From positions 37,188 through 101,187 of the forward strand of contig CANMEI010000012.1 of the NCBI GenBank assembly GCA_947496695.1: a DNA stretch of 64,000 nt, in the 5' to 3' direction. Both the position numbers and the translations under genes were made by a program. Below the pieces are notes generated by a model that searched no databases, was not told the DNA's origin, and saw nothing but the letters and a program-made list of their open reading frames with translations. Source of the DNA: an uncultured Cellulophaga sp. (GTDB taxonomy: Bacteria > Bacteroidota > Bacteroidia > Flavobacteriales > Flavobacteriaceae). Shown piece after piece: positions 55,726 to 64,000 of this stretch; positions within the stretch are counted from its first letter, which is position 1, and each line of letters begins with the position of its first letter.

Positions 55726-56467
55726 CTAAGGTTTTTCTAAATTCTTTACTTTGGTTTACTAAAGCATCAATTAATTGAAATTCATGATCTTTTTTAAGTA
55801 ATGATCTTTCTGGTAAATTTTCATCGCAATAGTATAAAAATTGATTAATCTTATCTTTAGGTAATTCAAGATCTTTTGTGAAAAAATCATCATCATAAAC
55901 AGTTCGTAAAACTTCACTTAACTTCATTTGTTTTACCACTTCTTTTTCACCATCACTACCTTTTAAACCTTTTTTAACCGCTTTAAATAAACTAACAAAA
56001 TTTAAACCATTTTGCAATCCTCTTTCGGTTTGTGAAAGTGCTATATTTTCAACTTCGGTTGTACGGTCAATCTCATACGTATGTTCTTTAAACTCTTCGT
56101 TTTGAACTTTAATAAATGCTGCTTGATTTTCAGGAGTCACCACAACTTCTTCTAGTTCGGTTACTTTCTCATCTACATCAATAACCAAACGGTTATTATC
56201 TAAAATTTCTTGCGTTATTAAAACGCGTCTAATCTGGTAATTAACAGAGGTAAAAACAAGCTCATCGCCCAACTTTACATTAATTGCATATTCCCCATTT
56301 TTATTTGTAATTACACCTCTTTCGGTAGTTACATTAATAACATTTTCGTTTTCTACATTAACATCTCTGTAAATTACTTTACCACGTAATAATTTTCGAT
56401 TTTCAGTTTGAGAAAAACCTATAGTTATATTTGTTATAAAGAATAGAAGGAGTAAAATTTTTTTCAT
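55712..56467 (-). CDS. Carboxypeptidase-like regulatory-domain protein B
   Basis: 251 aa from ATG 56467 (MKKILLLLFFITNITIGFSQ signal peptide). The reading from 56512 adds 15 residues before the signal and is unlikely. A regulatory beta-sandwich at about 25-105 (LLRGKVIYRDVNVENENVIN; GVITNKNGEYAIN) is followed by a helical tail like its neighbour A. It is the first gene of a minus-strand run that also carries A and DUF6702. A minus-strand TATCTTTG lies at 56497-56490. Confidence 0.8.
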   Translation of the reverse strand: MKKILLLLFFITNITIGFSQTENRKLLRGKVIYRDVNVENENVINVTTERGVITNKNGEYAINVKLGDELVFTSVNYQIRRVLITQEILDNNRLVIDVDEKVTELEEVVVTPENQAAFIKVQNEEFKEHTYEIDRTTEVENIALSQTERGLQNGLNFVSLFKAVKKGLKGSDGEKEVVKQMKLSEVLRTVYDDDFFTKDLELPKDKINQFLYYCDENLPERSLLKKDHEFQLIDALVNQSKEFRKTLDDKK

Positions 56468-56631
56468 ATTGATTTTATAAGAGCGCTTACAAAGATATTT
56501 AATTAAAAACATCTAATAAACAAGGTTTATTATGCGCTTAGCAAGTATAAAGAAAAAGTAACTTAGTTTCAAAAAAAAATAATGAACCATTAAACTTTTG
56601 TTAATTTGCATTTGATTATAACTATTCTGAT

Positions 56632-57324
56632 TTGAAAAATTTAATTCTAGCTAGCACTTCTACACTACATAACCAAGATTATTTAGCCTATCTTTTAGAT
56701 GATTTAAAAGAGCTATTTACAAATGTTAAAACCATAACTTTTATACCATTTGCAAGACCTAGTGGCATTACTCACGATGCATATACAGCTATTGCAACTA
56801 AAGCATTTGCTGCAATAGACAAACAAGTTATAGGGTTACATACTTTTAAAAACCCTGCTGAAGCTTTACAAAATTCTGAAGCTATTTTTACAGGCGGTGG
56901 TAATACTTTTTTACTTGTACAACAACTCTACGAACTGCAATTAATGCCGGTTTTAAAACAAAAGCTCGAAAATGGCACACCATATTTAGGCACTAGTGCT
57001 GGCAGTAATATTGCAGGTATTAGTATGAAAACTACAAATGATATGCCTATTGTGTACCCACCAAGTTTTAAAACCTTAGGTATGGTTAATTTTAATATTA
57101 ATGCGCATTATTTAGATCCCGACCCAAATAGTACACATAAAGGTGAAACTAGAGAAACCAGAATTAAAGAATTTCATAGTTTTAATACTACTCCTGTTGT
57201 TGGTTTACGCGAAGGGAGTTTTATTAGAGTAAAAGACTCTAAGACAACACTTAAAGGAAGTTTAAAAGCGCGTATATTCTTACATAATAAAGAACCTTTT
57301 GAAAGTACAAACTTACAATTTTAA
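56632..57324 (+). CDS. pepE: Dipeptidase E (alpha-aspartyl dipeptidase), S51
   Basis: Serine peptidase that cleaves Asp-Xaa dipeptides. 230 aa, usual for PepE. The start is TTG at 56632 (MKNLILASTSTLHNQDYLAY), since no ATG is near. The catalytic Ser is in YLGTSAGSNIAGISMKTTND near residue 124. IFTGGGNTFLLVQQLY near 84 and a His in FNINAHYLDPDP near 160 fit the family. It is divergent from the regulatory-domain pair. The next 114 bases carry a promoter-like TATTTTTG at 57396-57403 for the surface-protein locus. Confidence 0.92.
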   Translation: MKNLILASTSTLHNQDYLAYLLDDLKELFTNVKTITFIPFARPSGITHDAYTAIATKAFAAIDKQVIGLHTFKNPAEALQNSEAIFTGGGNTFLLVQQLYELQLMPVLKQKLENGTPYLGTSAGSNIAGISMKTTNDMPIVYPPSFKTLGMVNFNINAHYLDPDPNSTHKGETRETRIKEFHSFNTTPVVGLREGSFIRVKDSKTTLKGSLKARIFLHNKEPFESTNLQF

Positions 57325-57438
57325 CATATCTAAAACAAAACATCTGACACACGTGTATTTCATCCTATAAATGTTTAAAAATGTATTAAGTTGTTTATTT
57401 TTGGTGCTTTATCAACGCTAAAAATAGCGCTTAATAAT

Positions 57439-60400
57439 ATGCGAAAATTACACAAAACACTACCCGTATTTATATTTTTAATGCTTTTTGGAGCCATTTC
57501 ACTCCATTCGCAAGTTAAAATTGGTAATAGCCCAGAAAGCATTGATTCGTCTTCGCTTTTAGAACTTGAGAGTATAGATAAAGCTTTAGTTATATCTAGA
57601 GTTAGTACTGCCCAAATGGAAGCTATACTTCCTTTAGAAGGTGCTATGGTATACAACACTGATGAGCAATGCATTCATTATTATGATGGTGCTGAATGGG
57701 TCAATATTTGTGAGGCTTTTGGTGCTTTAAATATTACCGCTGCAGCTATAGAAAACAGTTTAGAAACTATTGTTATAACTCGATTAAATGAAGCTGGAGA
57801 GGAAGATGAAGAGGGCAGTATTTTTAATGTTGAAGTTAGTCAAATTAATGGCGATAACATTCAAGATGGTGTTATAGATACTTACCATATAGTTGATGGA
57901 GCTGTGGGGAGAGAACAAATTGCTGCAAATGCTATTTCTTCAACTGAAATTGCTGATGAAACTATTAGAACTTCAGATATTAGACCTGGAAATACTAATG
58001 AAGTACTACAAATTTCATCAGAAGGAAATGTAACTTGGGCCGCTTTAAATGCTAATAACATTACAGGAGAAGATTTAACGTCTCCAAACAATACAATTTC
58101 AATTACAAATGGTGGTGGGACTACTATTGTTAACACTCAAATTGATGTTCGTGACGAAGGAATTACAACTGCAAAATTAGCAGCAGATGCTGTTGACAAT
58201 ACCAAACTAACCGATAATGCTGTACAAACAGAAAACATACTTGATGGTGCTGTAACTTCAGAAAAAATAGCTGACGAGACTATCACTACTGATGATATTT
58301 TAGACGCTACTATTGTTAACAATGATATAGCAGACAGAACAATAAACCCAATAAAATTAGCTAATGGAACTTCTGATGGTCAAATTTTAAGATGGAATGG
58401 AACAACTACAAATTGGGAGTTAGCAAATGAAAATGCTTTAGCAATTACAGAGGTTCAAGATTTAGAAAGTGTATTAGGTTTTGGCGCAGATGCTAATGCT
58501 ACGACTATAACTAATTTAGGTACTCCAGTAAATGATAATGATGCCGCAACTAAATTGTATGTTGATACCGAAATAGCAAATCAAACTATTGTAAGTGATG
58601 ATGCTGATAATGCAATTATTGAAAGCACAACCGATGGTGGAGCTTATTATGATGATAGTGCAAAAGAAGATGTTTCTAATAAATCTACTGATGTAACTTT
58701 AGCTGATGACACTAATACAAATTATCCAACAGAATTAGCAGTAAAAACATATGTTGATACCGAAATAGCTAATCAAACTATTGTAAGTGATGATGCTGAT
58801 AATGCAATTATTGAAAGCACAACCGATGGTGGAGCTTATTATGACGATAGTGCAAAAGAAGATGTTGCTAATAAATCTACTGATGTAACTTTAGCTGACG
58901 ACACTAATACAAATTATCCAACAGAATTAGCCGTAAAAACATATGTTGATACTGAAATAGCTAATGCTAATAGTTTAAATGATGGTCAAATATTTGTTGG
59001 TAATGATGCCAATCTAGCAATAGCTGTTACACTTTCTGGAGATGCCTCTTTAATTAATGATGGAACACTTACTATTGTAGATGACGCTATTACTACAACT
59101 AAAATACTAGATGGTGCTGTAACAGTTAATAAAATTGCATCAAGTGGAACAAACGCTCAAGTATTAACTACTGTGGGCACGACAACAACTTGGGCAGATT
59201 TGCCTACTGATACCAATACAGAATATACTGATGGTGATGGACTTTCATTAACAACTACAGAGTTTAGCGTAAATACTGATGGTACTACTATTCAAGTAAA
59301 TGCTAGTGACAATTTAGAAATTGTTCCTGGAGCAAATGATCAAGTATTAACAACTGATAATTCTGGTGCTGTAACATGGGTTGATAAAACTACATTAGTT
59401 CCTGCAACTACAGTTTCAAATACAAGTACTGCAAACACCTTAAGCACTACAGTTGACGGAGTAATTGGTGCCAATGTTTCAATAATAAATACAAACACAT
59501 TAACTCTTAACACTAATAACGATTTAATTAGTACTATTAATGGGATTGAATCTACAGCTTTAGATTTAGAACCAGCCATTACAGCAAACCAACAAACAAC
59601 TTCTTTAGTTGAAGGAGATGGGATTGCTATTACAAATACTGTAACTAATAATGACACTGCTTACACAGTAAATATAGCTGATGACGGAGTTACAACTGAT
59701 AAAATTGCCGACAATAATGTAACACTAGCTAAACTTGAAGATGGTACTGCTATTGGCCAGTTAATGCAATGGGATGGAACTAATTGGGTTTTAATTGAAG
59801 AAGCTGAAATAAACGAAAATTTAGCTAATACTGATTTAACACAAGAAGCCGAAAGAACATATAATACCAATGGTAATAATTTGATATTTGATGCAACTAA
59901 TAGCAATATATTATTTACCGGAACTACAAGTAATATTGGTATTGGCACTGCTAGTCCTTCAAGTAAATTACATGTAATTGGAGTTATAAGGTCTTCTGGT
60001 TTTCAAAATACTGATGGCTCAGAAAACAACCCTTCATACAGATTTGAAAACGACCTTAATTCAGGTATGTTTTCTCTAGGAAGTAGTTTATTAGGTTTCT
60101 CAACTAATGAAATTGAAGCAATGAGAATTGATGCTACGCAAAATGTAGGTATTGCAACTACAACACCGACTTCTAAATTACATACGAGTTCTTTTGCAAC
60201 GGCAATAACTCCTACATCCTCAGATTTAAGACTTGATGAAACTCACCATACCGTTATTATAGCTGGAGATCACAATATAACTTTACCTGCAGCAAGTAGC
60301 TGTACTGGTCGTATTTATATTTTAAAAAACCCTGACACCTCCACAATTACTCAATCCCCTGATTTTTCGGTAACTATTGACGATTATTTAGATTCTTTCG

Positions 60401-60477
60401 GGCAAACTATTAATACTTTACCTTCTGGAGTAACCCAACTACAAAGCGATGGTATTGCTTGGCAACAAATCAATTAA
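57439..60477 (+). CDS. Large repeat (stalk-like) surface protein
   Basis: 1012 aa from ATG 57439; the frame is open from 57391 but a good signal peptide (LPVFIFLMLFGAISLHSQ) starts here. The N-terminal module (about 25-95: VKIGNSPESIDSSSLLELES, NTDEQCIHYYDGAEWVNIC) recurs in the gene at 61880. The middle is repetitive: ITTAKLADDAVDNTKL-like strings and two tandem 64-aa repeats at 58561-58944. The last part has GIGTASPSSKLHVIG and AMRIDATQNVGI, as in phage-tail-fibre-like structural proteins. No T9SS sorting domain is present. The CTD-bearing gene begins 1 base after the stop. Confidence 0.85.
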   Translation: MRKLHKTLPVFIFLMLFGAISLHSQVKIGNSPESIDSSSLLELESIDKALVISRVSTAQMEAILPLEGAMVYNTDEQCIHYYDGAEWVNICEAFGALNITAAAIENSLETIVITRLNEAGEEDEEGSIFNVEVSQINGDNIQDGVIDTYHIVDGAVGREQIAANAISSTEIADETIRTSDIRPGNTNEVLQISSEGNVTWAALNANNITGEDLTSPNNTISITNGGGTTIVNTQIDVRDEGITTAKLAADAVDNTKLTDNAVQTENILDGAVTSEKIADETITTDDILDATIVNNDIADRTINPIKLANGTSDGQILRWNGTTTNWELANENALAITEVQDLESVLGFGADANATTITNLGTPVNDNDAATKLYVDTEIANQTIVSDDADNAIIESTTDGGAYYDDSAKEDVSNKSTDVTLADDTNTNYPTELAVKTYVDTEIANQTIVSDDADNAIIESTTDGGAYYDDSAKEDVANKSTDVTLADDTNTNYPTELAVKTYVDTEIANANSLNDGQIFVGNDANLAIAVTLSGDASLINDGTLTIVDDAITTTKILDGAVTVNKIASSGTNAQVLTTVGTTTTWADLPTDTNTEYTDGDGLSLTTTEFSVNTDGTTIQVNASDNLEIVPGANDQVLTTDNSGAVTWVDKTTLVPATTVSNTSTANTLSTTVDGVIGANVSIINTNTLTLNTNNDLISTINGIESTALDLEPAITANQQTTSLVEGDGIAITNTVTNNDTAYTVNIADDGVTTDKIADNNVTLAKLEDGTAIGQLMQWDGTNWVLIEEAEINENLANTDLTQEAERTYNTNGNNLIFDATNSNILFTGTTSNIGIGTASPSSKLHVIGVIRSSGFQNTDGSENNPSYRFENDLNSGMFSLGSSLLGFSTNEIEAMRIDATQNVGIATTTPTSKLHTSSFATAITPTSSDLRLDETHHTVIIAGDHNITLPAASSCTGRIYILKNPDTSTITQSPDFSVTIDDYLDSFGQTINTLPSGVTQLQSDGIAWQQIN
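58561..58944 (+). repeat. Two tandem 192-bp (64-aa) repeats
   Basis: Copies at 58561-58752 and 58753-58944 differ at about five bases. The repeat carries DDADNAIIESTTDGGAYYDD and DVTLADDTNTNYPTELAVKT. A third, partial copy begins at 58945 and breaks off after about 27 bases. Near-identity suggests recent duplication and likely variation in copy number. Confidence 0.9.
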
Positions 60478-60478
60478 T

Positions 60479-61633
60479 ATGAAAAACATATTTTACATAT
60501 TCGTTTTTCTAGTTACTGGGTTGGGTACTGCACAAACCGCATTGTACCACGAAGGTGGCATGCAATTACACGACGGTGCACAAGTAGGTTTTCATACCAA
60601 TTTTATTAATGATGCCCCTTTTGATCAAAACTTAGGTTTGGTCGGTTTTTACGGGCTTAACTTCTTAAATATTCAAGGCGATGTTTCTCCTGTTTTTTAT
60701 GATTTTGAAATATTCTCAAACAACGGCGTAACATTAAATACCAGTATGAGTGTTGAGAATAACCTAAACTTTGTATCGGGAGATATTATCACTCAAAAAA
60801 CATTACCTGATGTGTATGTTACCTTTTTAGAAAATGCTACCTATACTGGTGAAAGCAATATCTCTAAAATAGATGGGTATGCCGTTGCTTTAAATAGAGC
60901 TACATTTGATTTCCCCATTGGAGAAGAAAATAAACTGAGGCCGTTAATTTTAAATTCAGACAATACCAACATCATTAGCAAGTCCGCCTATTTTTATGAA
61001 AACCCAAATACACCTGTATCGTTCAACGCAACTTTTGATACTAGTGATACCGATAGGCAATTAGATGCCATTAGTACTGAGGAGTTCTGGAAACTTGAAG
61101 GCACAGAAGCTACAACAGTAATTCTCACATGGGATGTTGATAGTGATATTATTGCTTTAACCGATGTTCTAGAAAACTTATTAGTTGTTGGTTTTAGCAA
61201 AGAAAACCAAGAATGGGAAATTCTGGGCAATGCTGCAGTAAGTGGCGATGCTACTACAACAGGCTCAATTACCTCAGCTTCATTTATTCCTGATGATTAC
61301 GAAGTATTAACCTTTGGTAGTCTGCTTGTACCACAAGATCGTTTAACAATTCCTAATTTTTTCTTATCCCCAAATGGTGATGGTATTAATGATGCGCTTG
61401 TTATTGAAGAAATGGAAGATTCATCGGATAATGAATTAAAAATATACAACCGCGAAGGCTCATTAGTTTTTCAACAAAAAAACTACACTAATGAATTTGT
61501 AGGTATAGCCAACACCAATAATTTCGTGTTTCAAAGAGAAAGTGGTTTGCCTGCTGGTGTTTATTTTTATGTTCTTAATCTATATGATTTAGAATATGAA
61601 TTTCAAGGTTTCTTATATTTAGCACAAGAGTAA
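60479..61633 (+). CDS. Surface protein with T9SS type-B sorting domain
   Basis: 384 aa from ATG 60479, 1 base after the previous stop, so cotranslated. A signal peptide (MKNIFYIFVFLVTGLGTAQ) is followed by about 270 residues of beta-rich sequence (DKAYFYENPNT-like; FPIGEENKLRPLIL). The C-terminal domain (SPNGDGINDALVIE near 300; LKIYNREGSLVFQQ near 330; GVYFYVLNLYDLEYEFQGFL at the end) is the gliding-motility-associated or CHU_C type-B sorting domain. That domain directs the protein through the T9SS to the outer surface. It may help anchor or export the upstream stalk protein (inference). Confidence 0.9.
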   Translation: MKNIFYIFVFLVTGLGTAQTALYHEGGMQLHDGAQVGFHTNFINDAPFDQNLGLVGFYGLNFLNIQGDVSPVFYDFEIFSNNGVTLNTSMSVENNLNFVSGDIITQKTLPDVYVTFLENATYTGESNISKIDGYAVALNRATFDFPIGEENKLRPLILNSDNTNIISKSAYFYENPNTPVSFNATFDTSDTDRQLDAISTEEFWKLEGTEATTVILTWDVDSDIIALTDVLENLLVVGFSKENQEWEILGNAAVSGDATTTGSITSASFIPDDYEVLTFGSLLVPQDRLTIPNFFLSPNGDGINDALVIEEMEDSSDNELKIYNREGSLVFQQKNYTNEFVGIANTNNFVFQRESGLPAGVYFYVLNLYDLEYEFQGFLYLAQE

Positions 61634-61662
61634 AAAAATTTCTTCTTATAAAACTATTTAAT

Positions 61663-61702
61663 AGCTGTTTTACATTTCTTTTTTGGAAAATGTAAAATGG
61701 CT
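61663..61702 (+). terminator. Terminator after the surface operon
   Basis: Arms 61663-61677 and 61688-61702 form a 15-bp stem with two imperfect pairs, followed by TTTTTTATT. The rest of the gap up to 61879 is A+T-rich with no gene; it should hold the promoter for the next gene. Confidence 0.7.
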
Positions 61703-61879
61703 TTTTTATTCCTTCATCCTAAATAAAATGTAGTTCATCTTATTTTTTATATGTATTTACCTACATTACAAGTAACCTATTACATAGTGTTACACACGCT
61801 TTTTAATACAATTCACAACATTTTTGATCTTATTTACATGAACAATTGTTAATTTCGTTGTAAACACAACCTATTAAAT

Positions 61880-64000
61880 ATGAAATTTTATCTCCCCATT
61901 TTATTTTTTTTCATGTATATATATTCCTCCTTTTCGCAAGTTAAGGTAGGTGATAATATTGATGCTATTGATGCTAATTCTATTTTAGAATTAGAGAGTT
62001 CTTCAAAAGTTTTTGTTGTTACTCGAATTACAAACAGCCAAATGAACGCTATTGCCCCTATAAATGGAGCAATTGCTTTTAATACAGATGAAGAATGTTT
62101 ATTCCAATACAGACAAAACTCATGGCACAGCCTTTGTATTGATGTAGTTGGGGGCCAAACAGTAACAACAATAAATGATAACGCTGATGGCACTTTCAGC
62201 TATATTAATGAAGAAGGTACAACCATTGTAATAGAAAAAGCTACAATAACGAACAACAATGATGGTACCTATTCTTTTTCAAATGGAGGAAGTACAACTA
62301 TTACAGTAGATACAAACGCATCTACAAATCCCTACAACAGTGCTACATCAGGAATAAATGCAATAACAGTTCAAGAAGCAATTGATCTTTTAGTAGTTAA
62401 TAATGATACAAACACAGCGGCTATTGCTAATAACACAAGTGACATTGCAACCAATGCAACTGCAATTGCTGATGAAACTACTAGAGCTACAAATGCAGAA
62501 AATACGAATGCAACTTCGATTACAGCTTTAGGAATAACAAAAGAAAATACCGCGAACAAATCATCAGACGGAACTTTAGCTGACAATTCAGATGTTGAAT
62601 TCCCAACGGAACAAGCGGTAAAAACCTATGTTGATGCACAAGTGGGCGCTGTATCTCAAGATGATGACATTACCGCTGCTACTTTAAATGCTTCGAGCTT
62701 ATTAACTATTTCTGAAGGTGATACGGATGTAACTGTAAGTCTTGCCGACTTAGAAGAATCTGCCGATATTACTGCTAATACAAATGTAATTACTGCAAAT
62801 GCTTCTGGTATTTCTGATAACGCAAGTGACATTGCAACCAATGCAACTGCAATCGCTGACGAAACAACCAGAGCTACAAACGCAGAAAATGTGAATACAA
62901 ATGCAATCACTGCTAATGCTTCGGATATTTCTGATAATGCAAGTGACATTGTAACCAATGCAACTGCAATTGCTGATGAAACAACAAGAGCTACAAATGC
63001 AGAAAATGCAAACGCAACTGCAATCACTGCTTTAGGAACAACAAAAGAAGATACCACTAACAAATCAACAGACGGAACTTTAGCGGATAACTCTGATGTT
63101 GAATTCCCAACGGAAAAAGCCGTAAAAACTTATGTTGATGCACAAGTTGGATCGGTGAGTCAAGATGATGATATTACTGCCGCAACTTTAAATGCTTCGA
63201 GCTTATTAACTATTAGCGAAGGTGATACTGATGTAACTGTGAGTCTTGCCGACTTAGAAGAATCTGCTGATATTACTGCCAACACAAATGCTATAACCGC
63301 AAATGCTTCGGATATCTCTGATAACGCAAGCGACATTGCAACCAATGCAACTGCAATCACTGACGAAACAACCAGAGCTACAAACGCAGAAAATGCAAAT
63401 GCAAATGCGATCACTGCTTTAGGAACAACAAAAGAAAATACCGCGAACAAATCAACAGACGGAACTTTAGCGGATAACTCTGATGTTGAATTCCCAACGG
63501 AAAAAGCCGTAAAAACTTATGTTGATGCACAAGTGAGCGCAGTATCTCAAGATGATGATATTACTGCCGCTACTTTAAATGCTTCAAGTTTATTAACTAT
63601 TTCCGAAGGTGATACGGATGTAACTGTGAGTCTGGCTGACTTAGAAGAATCTGCCGATATTACTGCCAACACAAATGCTATAACCGCAAATGCTTCGGAT
63701 ATTTCCGATAACGCAAGTAACATTGTAACCAATGCAACTGCAATTGCTGATGAAACTACTAGAGCTACAAACGCAGAAAATGCAAACGCAACTGCGATAA
63801 CTGCTTTAGGAACAACAAAAGAAAATACCGCGAACAAATCAACAGACGGAACTTTAGCGGATAACTCTGATGTTGAATTCCCAACGGAAAAAGCCGTAAA
63901 AACTTATGTTGATGCACAAGTGAGCGCAGTATCTCAAGATGATGATATTACTGCCGCAACTTTAAATGCTTCGAGCTTATTAACTATTAGCGAAGGTGAT
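61880..64000 (+). CDS. Large repeat surface protein, 3' end beyond window
   Basis: Open from ATG 61880 to the window edge, 707 codons with no stop. The signal peptide is MKFYLPILFFFMYIYSSFS. The next 70 residues (VKVGDNIDAIDANSILELES; NTDEECLFQYRQNSWHSLC) are paralogous to the N-terminus of the 57439 gene. The stalk from about residue 170 consists of near-identical repeats of 129 residues, with heptad-like NATAIADETTRATNAEN runs and SDGTLADNSDVEFPTEKAVK. Such runs suggest an extended, perhaps trimeric, fibre like phage tail fibres or trimeric adhesins. The long minus-strand frames here are shadows of this repeat. The end and any sorting domain lie outside. Confidence 0.88.
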   Translation, partial: MKFYLPILFFFMYIYSSFSQVKVGDNIDAIDANSILELESSSKVFVVTRITNSQMNAIAPINGAIAFNTDEECLFQYRQNSWHSLCIDVVGGQTVTTINDNADGTFSYINEEGTTIVIEKATITNNNDGTYSFSNGGSTTITVDTNASTNPYNSATSGINAITVQEAIDLLVVNNDTNTAAIANNTSDIATNATAIADETTRATNAENTNATSITALGITKENTANKSSDGTLADNSDVEFPTEQAVKTYVDAQVGAVSQDDDITAATLNASSLLTISEGDTDVTVSLADLEESADITANTNVITANASGISDNASDIATNATAIADETTRATNAENVNTNAITANASDISDNASDIVTNATAIADETTRATNAENANATAITALGTTKEDTTNKSTDGTLADNSDVEFPTEKAVKTYVDAQVGSVSQDDDITAATLNASSLLTISEGDTDVTVSLADLEESADITANTNAITANASDISDNASDIATNATAITDETTRATNAENANANAITALGTTKENTANKSTDGTLADNSDVEFPTEKAVKTYVDAQVSAVSQDDDITAATLNASSLLTISEGDTDVTVSLADLEESADITANTNAITANASDISDNASNIVTNATAIADETTRATNAENANATAITALGTTKENTANKSTDGTLADNSDVEFPTEKAVKTYVDAQVSAVSQDDDITAATLNASSLLTISEGD
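62657..64000 (+). repeat. 387-bp (129-aa) repeats with a 117-bp sub-repeat
   Basis: The block starting CAAGATGATG begins at 62657, 63161, 63548 and 63935. The last two intervals are exactly 387 bases. The first is 504, which is 387 plus an extra 117 bases (39 aa). The extra block is a copy of the ITANASDISDNASDI heptad segment already present in each unit. All lengths are multiples of three. The array continues past the window. Confidence 0.9.

Noticed and set aside
57375..59948. Minus-strand frames opposite the 57439 surface gene
   Set aside because: The plus-strand frame is continuous for over 1000 codons with a signal peptide and recognisable modules. The minus frames have none.
62371..63837. 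Several long minus-strand frames reading V/A-rich, such as MFAVFSFVVPKAVIA
   Set aside because: They are shadows of the plus-strand repeat gene at 61880. They repeat with the same 387-bp period and are rich in Ala/Val because of the reverse complement of the stalk codons.
1..64000. CRISPR array, tRNA/rRNA genes or a prophage
   Set aside because: No regularly spaced short repeats with unique spacers, no recognisable tRNA cloverleaf or rRNA, and no integrase, capsid or terminase genes. The tail-fibre-like repeats at the right end belong to proteins with secretory signal peptides, one followed by a T9SS CTD gene, not to a phage.

Overview
The window reads as chromosome from a low-GC member of the Bacteroidota, most likely a marine Flavobacteriaceae. 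Supporting signs are the very A+T-rich coding bias, the Bacteroidota promoter form (TAnnTTTG at about -7), kynurenine-pathway genes, an LUD/cdsA/psd cluster, DUF1573 and DUF6702 proteins, a bTHX ribosomal protein, and a type IX secretion (T9SS) type-B sorting domain. I do not assign a genus. I recognised no tRNA, rRNA, CRISPR array or complete insertion sequence.

Layout. 1-2000: the 3' end of trpA, then a segment of about 1.5 kb bounded by two identical 36-bp direct repeats. It holds two broken minus-strand genes, a possible toxin-like C-terminal protein and a lipoprotein. 2000-6200: secreted M20 peptidase, a 47-aa ORF, a DM13 lipoprotein, a putative outer-membrane barrel and a UDG-family glycosylase. 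6200-12400: phosphoenolpyruvate carboxylase and pyruvate carboxylase side by side. 12600-17000: bTHX, yaaA, rluD, PASTA protein, ddl, coaD. 17000-23700: PAS histidine kinase and response regulator, M14 carboxypeptidase, Nudix hydrolase, pyrE, an SRPBCC protein, birA. 23700-28550: rsfS-ftsH-LUD-cdsA-psd-ACBP, joining ribosome silencing, membrane proteolysis and phospholipid synthesis. 28580-33560: unusual SDR protein, FAH-family hydrolase, valS. 33700-43170: DUF1573, aminotransferase, murB, ECF sigma/anti-sigma pair, an orphan ECF sigma, lipA, GAPDH, and a TPR hybrid histidine kinase. 43160-51840: lpxK, NIF3-family protein, a coiled-coil DUF164 protein, kmo, clpP, a frameshifted lipoprotein, kynU, O-methyltransferase, PAP2 phosphatase, tatA. 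51980-57320: M1 peptidase, DUF6702 protein, two tandem carboxypeptidase-like regulatory-domain proteins, pepE. 57400-64000: a surface-protein locus with a long repeat (stalk) protein, a T9SS type-B CTD protein 1 nt downstream, and a second paralogous repeat protein that runs off the window with about 129-aa near-identical repeats.

How it fits together. Most of the window is housekeeping: anaplerosis (ppc, pyc, birA), envelope synthesis (ddl, murB, lpxK, cdsA, psd), cofactors (coaD, lipA, kmo/kynU) and translation quality (valS, rluD, bTHX, rsfS). The accessory and most unusual parts lie at the two ends: the repeat-bounded degraded island on the left and the repeat-rich surface-protein locus on the right. 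Three genes carry single-base disruptions, all in homopolymer runs. This means either real decay or phase switching, or residual sequencing error, and the sequence alone cannot decide.
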